64,000 nt of DNA from Shinella sp. H4-D48 (lineage in GTDB: Bacteria > Pseudomonadota > Alphaproteobacteria > Rhizobiales > Rhizobiaceae). This document shows, piece after piece, positions 16,770 through 24,416 of the stretch (its first letter is position 1; each line of letters begins with the position of its first letter). Location: assembly GCF_022637395.1 (NCBI RefSeq), contig NZ_CP093337.1, positions 372,001 to 436,000 on the forward strand, written 5' to 3'. Under the pieces are notes generated by a model. The model saw only the letters and a program-made list of their open reading frames with translations. It had not been told where the DNA came from and did not search any database. The position numbers and the translations under genes are program-made.

Positions 16770-17753
16770 ATGAAACGCATTCTCCTTCTCGGCGCGGCCC
16801 TTCTCGGTCTTGCCGCTCCGATTTCCGCGCATGCAGCCGACAAGCTTTTGAACGCCTCCTATGACGTTGCGCGCGAACTCTTTGCCGCGGAGAACGAAGC
16901 CTTCGTCAAGCAGCATCCGGGCATTACGATCGACCAGTCACATGGCGGCACGTCCAAGCAGGCGCGCGCCATCGTGGAAGGCCTTGAGGCTGATGTCGTG
17001 ACCTTCAACCAGGTGACGGATATCGACTTCCTCGTGAAGAACGGCTTCGTCGCCGAAGGCTGGCAGCAGAAGTTCCCGAACAATGCGTCGCCCTTCTACT
17101 CCTTCCCGTCCTTCCTCGTTCGCGCGGGCAATCCGAAGAACATCAAGGACTGGTCTGACCTTGCCCGCGACGACGTGAAGGTCATCTTCCCCAACCCGAA
17201 GACCTCGGGCAATGCGCGCTACACCTATCTGGCCGCCACCGCCTATGCCAAGGAAGCCTTCAACAACGATCCGGCCAAGGTCGAGGAATTCGTTACCAAG
17301 ATCTTCGACAATGTCCCGGTCTTCGACACGGGCGGTCGCGCGGCGACGACGACCTTTGTGGAGCGCGAGATCGGCGACGTGATCATCACCTTCGAGGCCG
17401 AGACCAAGTCGATCGCCAAGCAGTATGGCGAAGACAAGTTCCAGAGCGTCGTGCCGTCTGTTTCGCTGCTTGCGGAGTTTCCGGTCGCAATCGTCGACAA
17501 GGTAGCGGATGCCAGGGGCAGCCGTGACCTCGCAAAGTCCTATCTGGATTTCCTCTATGCGCCCGAGGGCCAAAAGATCGCCGCCGAATTCGGCCATCGC
17601 GTCCATGACGAAAAGGTCGCTGCCGAATTCAAGGACCAGTTCCCGGAAATCCGCCTAGTGAATGTCGATGACGTGTTCGGTGGCTGGAAGAAGATATCCG
17701 AAGAGCACTTCGCCGAAGGCGGCACGCTGGACAAAATCTACGGCAGCCGTTGA
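16770..17753 (+). CDS. Sulfate/thiosulfate ABC transporter substrate-binding protein
   Basis: The 327-residue periplasmic binding protein of the sulfate importer has a signal peptide MKRILLLGAALLGLAAPISA with cleavage after AHA. The mature part shows LNASYDVARELF, the Sbp/CysP signature DQSHGGTSKQARAIVEGLEADVVT and FPNPKTSGNARYTYLAA. These residues line the oxyanion site in the family. The ATG at 16770 follows GGGGTG. It is first in the operon sbp-cysT-cysW-cysA. A 10-bp hairpin after the stop probably lets the binding protein be made in excess over the permease. Whether it prefers sulfate or thiosulfate (Sbp versus CysP) cannot be told. Confidence 0.93.
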   Translation: MKRILLLGAALLGLAAPISAHAADKLLNASYDVARELFAAENEAFVKQHPGITIDQSHGGTSKQARAIVEGLEADVVTFNQVTDIDFLVKNGFVAEGWQQKFPNNASPFYSFPSFLVRAGNPKNIKDWSDLARDDVKVIFPNPKTSGNARYTYLAATAYAKEAFNNDPAKVEEFVTKIFDNVPVFDTGGRAATTTFVEREIGDVIITFEAETKSIAKQYGEDKFQSVVPSVSLLAEFPVAIVDKVADARGSRDLAKSYLDFLYAPEGQKIAAEFGHRVHDEKVAAEFKDQFPEIRLVNVDDVFGGWKKISEEHFAEGGTLDKIYGSR

Positions 17754-17778
17754 TCCGTTCGACCATTGTTTGTAGGGC

Positions 17779-17805
17779 AACCGGCGGGCTAGAAACCCGC
17801 CGGTT
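17779..17805 (+). terminator. Intercistronic hairpin between sbp and cysT
   Basis: A perfect 10-bp stem (AACCGGCGGG with CCCGCCGGTT) closes on loop CTAGAAA and is followed by only GTTG, not a T-run. It is more likely a partial terminator or an mRNA 3'-end stabiliser that raises the level of the binding-protein transcript than a full stop. Confidence 0.65.
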
Positions 17806-17824
17806 GTTGCCATGAGAAAGGACC

Positions 17825-18652
17825 ATGCGCTTGAGACGGCGTGTACTGCCAGGATTGCCGCTCGCGCTCGGCATCACCCTCGTCTATGTGGCCATCATCG
17901 TTGTGCTGCCGCTGGCCGCGCTCGTCTTCAAGGCGGCGAGCCTCGGGCCTGAGGATTACTGGCGGATCATTTCCTCCGACCGTGCGGTTGCGAGCTACCG
18001 CGTGACGGTCACCTGTGCGCTTGCGGCGACGGCGTTCAATCTCGTCTTCGGCCTGTCGCTTGCCTGGGTTCTCGTTCGCTACCGTTTTCCCGGCCGCCGC
18101 CTGGTCGATGCGCTGGTGGACCTGCCCTTCGCGCTGCCGACCGCCGTTGCGGGCATCGCGCTGACAACGCTCTTTGCCACCAATGGATGGTTCGGCGGGC
18201 CGCTATCGCTCATCGGCATCAAGGTCGCCTATACGCCGCTCGGCATCATGGTCGCCATGAGCTTCACGAGCATTCCTTTCATCGTGCGCACGGTTCAGCC
18301 TGTTCTGGAAGAACTCGACCCTGCTCTGGAAGAGGCGGGGCAGACGCTGGGGGCAAGCGATCTCTCGATCTTCGTGACCGTCATCCTGCCGCTGCTGACG
18401 CCGGCTCTGCTGGCGGGCGTGTCACTCTCCTTTGCGCGCAGCCTTGGCGAATTCGGTGCGATCATTTTCATCGCCGGAAACCAGCCGTTCTCGACGGAGA
18501 TCACCGCACTTCTCGCCTTCATCCGGCTTGAGGAATACGACTATCCGGCATCCGCCGCGATCGCCTCCGTGATGCTCCTGACGGCCTTCGTGATGCTGGC
18601 GATCACCAATTTCATGCAGGCCCGCGCCCTGCGCTACACGGTAAGGGGCTGA
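17825..18652 (+). CDS. cysT: Sulfate ABC transporter permease CysT
   Basis: The 275-residue inner-membrane permease has six helices. The coupling-loop (EAA) motif is visible as EEAGQTLGASDLSIFVTVILP, and SFARSLGEFGAIIFIAGNQP is the usual CysT ending before the last helices. FALPTAVAGIALTTLF is also diagnostic. AAAGGA lies before the ATG. It forms the membrane channel with CysW, whose gene follows after 2 bp. Distinguished from CysW by length, order and the N-terminal LPGLPLALGITLVY segment. Confidence 0.95.
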   Translation: MRLRRRVLPGLPLALGITLVYVAIIVVLPLAALVFKAASLGPEDYWRIISSDRAVASYRVTVTCALAATAFNLVFGLSLAWVLVRYRFPGRRLVDALVDLPFALPTAVAGIALTTLFATNGWFGGPLSLIGIKVAYTPLGIMVAMSFTSIPFIVRTVQPVLEELDPALEEAGQTLGASDLSIFVTVILPLLTPALLAGVSLSFARSLGEFGAIIFIAGNQPFSTEITALLAFIRLEEYDYPASAAIASVMLLTAFVMLAITNFMQARALRYTVRG

Positions 18653-18654
18653 CC

Positions 18655-19551
18655 ATGGCGCATCATGGAAAAGGCAAGCCGCCGCGCGTGGGCGACCATC
18701 CGCTCTTCCGGCGCGCGCTCCTCACATTCGTCCTCGTTCTTGTCGGGCTGATGATCGTCGCGCCGCTCGTCGTCATCGGCGTCGAGGCATTTTCGAAGGG
18801 CGTTGCATATTTCGGGGCCTCCATCGCCGATCCCGATACCCGCCATGCCATCATGCTGACGGTGATCACGGCGCTGATCGCCGTGCCCGTCAACACAGCT
18901 TTCGGCGTGGCGGCGGCTTGGGCGATCACCAAACACGATTTTCCCGGCAAGCGATTGCTGACTGTCATCATCGAGATCCCGTTCTCGGTCTCGCCTATCG
19001 TCGCGGGCGTGGCCTATCTCTTCGTCTTCGGCCTCCAGGGCCTGTTCGGCCATGCGCTGCAGGCGATGGAGATCAAGATCCTGTTTGCGCTGCCGGGCAT
19101 TGTGCTGGCCAGCATGTTCGTCACCGCACCCTTCGTGGCGCGCGAACTGATTCCGCTCATGCAGGCGCAGGGGCGTGATCTCGAGGAAGCCGCAACCTCG
19201 CTTGGCGCCAGCGGATGGCGCACTTTCTTCTCAGTCACGCTGCCCAACATCAAATGGGCTCTGCTCTACGGCGTCGTGCTCTGCAATTCGCGCGTGATGG
19301 GCGAATTCGGCGCGGTCTCGGTGGTCTCGGGCAATATTCGCGGCCAGACGAACACGCTGCCGCTGCATATCGAGCTGCTCTATCACGATTACAACGCGGC
19401 CGGCTCGTTTGCCGCCGCATCCATCCTCGCCGGCCTTGCCATCGTCACGCTCGTTGTCAAGGTGGCGCTCGAGCGGCAGGGAGCGGGCCGCATCCAGCGT
19501 CCTTCTGCTCTTGCGGGCGCCGATACCGTCACTCCGGAGGTCAAACCGTGA
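18655..19551 (+). CDS. cysW: Sulfate ABC transporter permease CysW
   Basis: This is the 298-residue second permease subunit. Six transmembrane helices, IEIPFSVSPIVAGVAYLFVF, the EAA loop EEAATSLGASGWRTFFSVTL, and NSRVMGEFGAVSVVSGNI before the ATP-binding-protein contact are all typical of CysW. The C-terminal tail (residues 270-298) is polar. The last four bases (GTGA) overlap the GTG start of cysA, a coupled arrangement. Confidence 0.95.
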   Translation: MAHHGKGKPPRVGDHPLFRRALLTFVLVLVGLMIVAPLVVIGVEAFSKGVAYFGASIADPDTRHAIMLTVITALIAVPVNTAFGVAAAWAITKHDFPGKRLLTVIIEIPFSVSPIVAGVAYLFVFGLQGLFGHALQAMEIKILFALPGIVLASMFVTAPFVARELIPLMQAQGRDLEEAATSLGASGWRTFFSVTLPNIKWALLYGVVLCNSRVMGEFGAVSVVSGNIRGQTNTLPLHIELLYHDYNAAGSFAAASILAGLAIVTLVVKVALERQGAGRIQRPSALAGADTVTPEVKP

Positions 19552-20570
19552 AGATCCGCCTCGACAATGTGGTCAAAGAGTTCGAGACCTTTCGCGCCGT
19601 GCATGGCGTCTCGCTCGATATCGACAGCGGGGAGCTGGTCGCGCTGCTTGGTCCCTCCGGTTCCGGCAAGACGACGATCCTGCGCATGGTCGCCGGCCTC
19701 GAATATGCCGATGCCGGCGCGATCTATTTCGGTGACGAGAACGCCACGGATATTCCGGTGCGCGAGCGCGGCGTCGGCTTCGTCTTCCAGCACTATGCGC
19801 TCTTCCCGCATATGACCGTTGGCGAAAACATCGCCTTCGGCATGAAGGTCTCGAAGATCAAGCGTTCGCCGCAGGCCATTGCCGCACGGGTGAAGGAATT
19901 GCTCGACCTCGTCCAGCTGAGCGGCCTCAAGGACCGTTTCCCCGGCCAGATCTCCGGCGGCCAGCGGCAGCGCGTTGCGCTGGCGCGCGCGCTCGCCGTC
20001 GATCCGCGCGTCCTGTTGCTGGACGAGCCTTTCGGCGCGCTCGATGCCAATGTGCGCCGCGACCTGCGCCGCTGGCTGCGCAAGATCCATGATGAACTCG
20101 GCATCACCACGCTTTTCGTGACGCATGACCAGGAAGAGGCGCTCGACCTCGCCGACCGTGTCGTCATCCTCAACAAGGGCAAGATCGTGCAGGAAGGCAC
20201 GCCCGAAACGGTGTGTCGCAGTCCGGCCGATGCCTTCGTGATGAATTTCCTGGGGGATGCCAACCGGCTGGAGGCTGAAATCCGCGGCGGCAAGGCCCAT
20301 GTCGATGGCATCGCGTTCGAGGCTGATGGAATCGCAGATGGCAGCGGGCAGATCCTGTTTCGCCCGGCCGATGTCACCTGGCGTGAGGACGGGCAGGGCA
20401 TCGCCGCCAGCATCGTACGCGTGATCGACCGGCCGGATTCGCGCCGCGTGCTGGCGATGACGCGAAGCGGCCAGGCGGTGGAATTCGACACCGCGCCGGA
20501 GTTCCCGCACCGCAGAGGCGATGCGGGCTTCCTCGATATCCGCCGCCCGCGCGTTTACGCTGCGGCCTGA
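19548..20570 (+). CDS. cysA: Sulfate ABC transporter ATP-binding protein CysA
   Basis: The 340-residue ATPase has Walker A GPSGSGKT, the Q-loop VFQHYALFPHMTV, the signature SGGQRQRVALARALA, Walker B LLLDEPFGALD and the H-loop VTHDQEEALDLADR. A C-terminal TOBE-like domain (residues about 240-340) contains ILFRPADVTWRED. The GTG start at 19548 overlaps the cysW stop and is preceded by GGAGG; frames that begin upstream have no support. It energises uptake through CysT/CysW. Its stop is 2 bp from that of the convergent tlpA-like gene. Confidence 0.96.
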   Translation: MKIRLDNVVKEFETFRAVHGVSLDIDSGELVALLGPSGSGKTTILRMVAGLEYADAGAIYFGDENATDIPVRERGVGFVFQHYALFPHMTVGENIAFGMKVSKIKRSPQAIAARVKELLDLVQLSGLKDRFPGQISGGQRQRVALARALAVDPRVLLLDEPFGALDANVRRDLRRWLRKIHDELGITTLFVTHDQEEALDLADRVVILNKGKIVQEGTPETVCRSPADAFVMNFLGDANRLEAEIRGGKAHVDGIAFEADGIADGSGQILFRPADVTWREDGQGIAASIVRVIDRPDSRRVLAMTRSGQAVEFDTAPEFPHRRGDAGFLDIRRPRVYAAA

Positions 20571-20572
20571 CG

Positions 20573-21253
20573 TCAGCTCTTCGGGCTGGTCAGCGCTGCA
20601 TTGATCAGCGCCTTGGCATCGTCGCTGTCCCAGGCGGCGGGGCCGTTCATGGCCGAGATCAGGCAGCCCTTGTCGTCCATCAGCAGTGTCACGGGCAAGC
20701 CGAAGGCAAGGCCTTCCTTCTTCAGCGTGTTGAAGACGCCCATCGACGCATCGCGATAGTAGGCGAGCTCATGGACCCCGGTCTCATCGAGGAAGGTCTT
20801 CGGCTTCTCGTCGTCGCCGGTGTCGATGTTGATCGCCACGACTTCGAACCTGTCGCTGCCAAGGTCCTTCTCCAGCGCGTTGAGTGCGGGCATTTCCTCG
20901 CGGCACGGCACGCACCAGGTCGCCCAAAGGTTTACCAGCAGGGTCTTGCCCGCGAAATCGGCGATGGTCTTCTTCTTGCCGTCGGGGCCATCGAAGACAA
21001 GTTCCGGCAGTGGACGGTGTTCGTCGACCGTGCTCATGGCGGCGACCTGTCCCTTAGAGAAGGGGGTGATGGCCTCGGCCTTGGCGGCGGTGAGCGGGCA
21101 GGCGGCGGGATCGACAGACGCGACAGCACCCGTGGCATTGCCAGACAGGCTCTCCTTCACGTATATCGCAGCACCACCGGCGAGAAGTCCGGCAAGGCCG
21201 GCAATGGCGATGAGCTTTCCTGCCGGCAGGCCGAAGGTCTTCTTTACTGACAT
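20573..21253 (-). CDS. tlpA: TlpA-family membrane-anchored thiol-disulfide oxidoreductase
   Basis: The 226-residue protein has one N-terminal membrane anchor (residues 12-32) and a periplasmic thioredoxin-fold domain. The active site is WCVPC (Cys114, Cys117), followed by [14 protein letters not shown], and the cis-proline region is [16 protein letters not shown]. An extra cysteine at 52 lies in the linker, as in Bradyrhizobium TlpA. TlpA reduces apo-cytochrome oxidase subunit II or copper chaperones. GGAG lies 6 bases before the ATG. It is divergent from argH with only 35 bp between the starts, so the two promoters must overlap or lie inside each other's leader. Confidence 0.88.
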   Translation of the reverse strand: MSVKKTFGLPAGKLIAIAGLAGLLAGGAAIYVKESLSGNATGAVASVDPAACPLTAAKAEAITPFSKGQVAAMSTVDEHRPLPELVFDGPDGKKKTIADFAGKTLLVNLWATWCVPCREEMPALNALEKDLGSDRFEVVAINIDTGDDEKPKTFLDETGVHELAYYRDASMGVFNTLKKEGLAFGLPVTLLMDDKGCLISAMNGPAAWDSDDAKALINAALTSPKS

Positions 21254-21288
21254 TTCATTCTCCAGGACACTTTTCCAGGCAGGCACCC

Positions 21289-22692
21289 ATGGCAGACGGC
21301 ACTTCCGAGACGAAATCCTCGAACCAGATGTGGGGCGGCCGCTTCGCCTCGGGACCGGATGCGATCATGGAGGAGATAAATGCCTCCATCGGCTTCGACA
21401 AGAAGCTTTATGCCCAGGACATCCGCGGCTCAAAGGCGCATGCGGAAATGCTCGCCCGTCAGGGCATCATTTCGGCGGACGATAAGGAAAAGATCGTTCA
21501 CGGTCTCGACACGATCCTGTCAGAGATCGAAAGCGGCAATTTCGAATTTTCGCGCAAGCTCGAAGACATCCACATGAATGTCGAAGCGCGGCTGGCGACG
21601 CTGATCGGCCCGGCTGCCGGCCGCCTGCACACGGCCCGCTCGCGCAATGACCAGGTGGCGCTCGATTTCCGCCTCTGGGTGAAGGAAGAGTTGCAGAAGA
21701 CCGAGAAGGCGCTGACCGGCCTGATCGCCGCCTTCCTCGACCGCGCGGAAGAGCATGCCGAAACCGTCATGCCCGGTTTCACCCATCTCCAGACCGCTCA
21801 GCCGGTGACCTTCGGCCACCATTGCATGGCCTATGTCGAAATGTTCGGCCGCGACCGCCAGCGCGTGCGCCACGCCATCGAGCATCTCGACGAGAGCCCG
21901 ATCGGTGCGGCAGCACTTGCCGGCACCGGCTACAATATCGATCGCCACATGACGGCAAAGGCACTCGGCTTCCGTGAGCCGACTCGCAACTCCATCGACA
22001 CGGTCTCCGACCGCGATTTCGCGCTGGAGTTTCTCTCCATCGCGGCCATTGCCTCGGTCCACCTGTCGCGCCTTGCGGAAGAAATCGTCATCTGGTCGAC
22101 GCCGCAGTTCGGCTTCATCCGCCTGTCGGATGCCTTCTCGACCGGTTCGTCCATCATGCCGCAGAAGAAGAACCCCGATGCGGCTGAGCTTGTGCGCGCC
22201 AAGACCGGCCGCATCAACGGGTCGCTGATCGCGCTCTTGACCGTGATGAAGGGCCTGCCGCTCGCCTATTCCAAGGACATGCAGGAAGACAAGGAACAGG
22301 TCTTCGACGCCGCCGAGAGCCTGGAACTCGCCATTGCCGCGATGACCGGCATGGTGCGCGACATGACCATTCGCACCGACAAGATGAAGGCTGCGGCCGG
22401 TTCCGGCTACTCAACCGCTACTGACCTTGCCGACTGGCTGGTGCGCGAGGCGGGCCTGCCGTTCCGCGACGCGCATCATGTGACGGGCCGCGCCGTGGCG
22501 CTGGCGGAAAGCAAGGGCTGCGATCTCGCCGAACTGTCGCTGGAGGAGTTGCAGTCGATCCATGAGGCGATCACCGCCGATATCTTCAACGTGCTGACGG
22601 TCGAGGCTTCGGTCGCCAGTCGCAAGAGCTACGGCGGCACGGCGCCGTCAGAGGTTCGCCGGCAGATCGCCTGGTGGCGGCAGCGCAACTGA
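21289..22692 (+). CDS. argH: Argininosuccinate lyase
   Basis: The 467-residue enzyme of the fumarase/aspartase superfamily cleaves argininosuccinate to arginine and fumarate, the last step of arginine synthesis. Residues include [11 protein letters not shown] near the N-terminus, [37 protein letters not shown], and the superfamily signature [12 protein letters not shown] around residue 285, whose serine is the catalytic base. Length is standard. It starts a run with lptM, lysA and the TIGR02302 gene, an order widespread in alphaproteobacteria. Confidence 0.97.
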   Translation: MADGTSETKSSNQMWGGRFASGPDAIMEEINASIGFDKKLYAQDIRGSKAHAEMLARQGIISADDKEKIVHGLDTILSEIESGNFEFSRKLEDIHMNVEARLATLIGPAAGRLHTARSRNDQVALDFRLWVKEELQKTEKALTGLIAAFLDRAEEHAETVMPGFTHLQTAQPVTFGHHCMAYVEMFGRDRQRVRHAIEHLDESPIGAAALAGTGYNIDRHMTAKALGFREPTRNSIDTVSDRDFALEFLSIAAIASVHLSRLAEEIVIWSTPQFGFIRLSDAFSTGSSIMPQKKNPDAAELVRAKTGRINGSLIALLTVMKGLPLAYSKDMQEDKEQVFDAAESLELAIAAMTGMVRDMTIRTDKMKAAAGSGYSTATDLADWLVREAGLPFRDAHHVTGRAVALAESKGCDLAELSLEELQSIHEAITADIFNVLTVEASVASRKSYGGTAPSEVRRQIAWWRQRN

Positions 22693-22794
22693 TCAAGGCG
22701 CTTGCAGGACCCATCAGCAGATTAAGGGTGCACAAGGGCGGGCGAATTCGCTAAGGATGTTGCCCACTCCACCCGGCAATTCCAGGGAACTTTC

Positions 22795-22977
22795 ATGACA
22801 CGCATCGACATCGGCAAGCTGGCGCTCGTGCTCTGCCTTTCTGCAGCGGTTCTGACGGCGTGCGGCCGCAAGGGCGACCTCGAGCGACCCGGCGTGCAGC
22901 CGGCCGTGACGACCGTCGACGGCAAGAAGGTCGAGCAGGTTGAAGATAAGCGCTTCCTTCTCGACCCCCTTCTCTAA
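22795..22977 (+). CDS. lptM: LptM-family small lipoprotein
   Basis: The 60-residue prolipoprotein has a signal peptide ending in the lipobox LTAC (Cys20-21 region), followed directly by GRKGDLERP, the CG-x-KG-x-L-x-x-P signature of LptM (formerly YifL). In E. coli LptM assists maturation of the LPS translocon LptD. It lies between argH and lysA, the conserved location of this gene in many proteobacteria. It is too short for many annotation pipelines, but the signature is clear. Confidence 0.88.
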   Translation: MTRIDIGKLALVLCLSAAVLTACGRKGDLERPGVQPAVTTVDGKKVEQVEDKRFLLDPLL

Positions 22978-23041
22978 TTTTTCCTAACGCGATTCCGAAC
23001 GACGTTGGCTTTGCCGGAATTGCCCTGAATGGACTGCAAGC

Positions 23042-24310
23042 GTGAATCATTTCGAGCATCGTGACGGTGTCCTCCATGCGGAGGACGTGCCGGTTCCGGA
23101 AATCGCCAAGGCGGTCGGCACACCCTTCTATGTCTATTCGACGGCAACGCTGGAGCGGCACTTCAAGGTGTTCTCCAAGGCCTTCGACGGCGTCGATGCG
23201 CTGGTCTGCTACGCCATGAAGGCAAATTCCAACCAGGCGGTGCTGAAGACGCTCGCCCGGCTCGGCGCCGGCATCGACGTGGTTTCCGAGGGGGAACTGC
23301 GCCGCGCACTCGCGGCAGGTGTCCCGGCCTCGCGCATCATGTTTTCCGGCGTCGGCAAGACGCCACGGGAAATGGATCTGGCGCTTGAGGCCGGCATCTA
23401 CTGCTTCAACGTCGAATCCGAGCCTGAACTTGAGGTTTTGAACGCCCGTGCTGTGAAGGCCGGTAAGGTCGCGCACGTTTCCTTCCGCATCAATCCCGAT
23501 GTGGACGCCCGCACCCATGCGAAAATCTCGACGGGCAAGAAGGAAAACAAGTTCGGCATCTCCTGGGAGCGCGCGCGCGCCGTCTATGCCCGCGCCGCGA
23601 CGCTGCCCGGCATCAAGGTGACCGGCATCGACATGCATATCGGCAGCCAGATCACCGAACTGCAGCCCTTCGATGACGCGTTCCGGCTGCTGCGCGAACT
23701 CGTCGAGACGTTGCGTGCCGATGGCCATGCGATCGATCACGTCGATGTCGGCGGTGGTCTCGGCATTCCCTACAAGACGGACAACGCGCCGCCACCGCTG
23801 CCGGATGCCTATGCGGAAATCGTCAAGAACCAGCTCAAGGGACTCGGCTGCAAGATCGTCACGGAGCCCGGCCGACTGATCGTCGGCAATGCCGGCATCC
23901 TCGTTACCGAAGTCCTCTATGTGAAGGACGGCGGGGAGAAGACCTTCGTCGTGGTCGATGCGGCGATGAACGATCTCATTCGCCCGACGCTCTACGAGGC
24001 CTGGCACGAAATCCAGCCGGTCGTCATTTCGGCGGCCAATGCGCCTCGCATCCGCGCGGATGTCGTCGGCCCGGTCTGCGAGACGGGCGATTATCTGGCG
24101 CTCGACCGTGAAATGGCGGTGCCGAAGCCGGGCGATCTCATCGCCGTCGGTTCGGCCGGTGCCTATGGCGCGGTGCAGGCCGGGACCTACAACAGCCGTC
24201 TTCTCGTCCCTGAAGTGCTGGTCAACGGTTCGGAATTCCACGTCATCCGGCCGCGTCCCACCTATGACGATCTCATCGGTCTCGACTCGCTTCCGGCCTG
24301 GCTTGCCTGA
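23042..24310 (+). CDS. lysA: Diaminopimelate decarboxylase
   Basis: The 422-residue PLP enzyme makes L-lysine from meso-diaminopimelate. The PLP lysine is Lys60 in VCYAMKANSN. HVDVGGGLGIPY is the phosphate-binding glycine-rich turn, TEPGRLIVGNAGILVTEVLY follows, and VGPVCETGDYLALDRE contains the catalytic cysteine at the subunit interface. The start is GTG at 23042, fitting the standard N-terminus NHFEHRDGVLHAEDVPV. It is downstream of lptM and 106 bp upstream of the TIGR02302 gene. Confidence 0.97.
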   Translation: MNHFEHRDGVLHAEDVPVPEIAKAVGTPFYVYSTATLERHFKVFSKAFDGVDALVCYAMKANSNQAVLKTLARLGAGIDVVSEGELRRALAAGVPASRIMFSGVGKTPREMDLALEAGIYCFNVESEPELEVLNARAVKAGKVAHVSFRINPDVDARTHAKISTGKKENKFGISWERARAVYARAATLPGIKVTGIDMHIGSQITELQPFDDAFRLLRELVETLRADGHAIDHVDVGGGLGIPYKTDNAPPPLPDAYAEIVKNQLKGLGCKIVTEPGRLIVGNAGILVTEVLYVKDGGEKTFVVVDAAMNDLIRPTLYEAWHEIQPVVISAANAPRIRADVVGPVCETGDYLALDREMAVPKPGDLIAVGSAGAYGAVQAGTYNSRLLVPEVLVNGSEFHVIRPRPTYDDLIGLDSLPAWLA

Positions 24311-24416
24311 CCTGCCGGCCGAAGATGCCGTTCACGATTTTGCGCGCGCCCTCGTCTTCGCCACAAAGCGTGTTATCCTCGAAGGCCTGACAACAGGCGA
24401 CGGCGAGCGGTGAACG

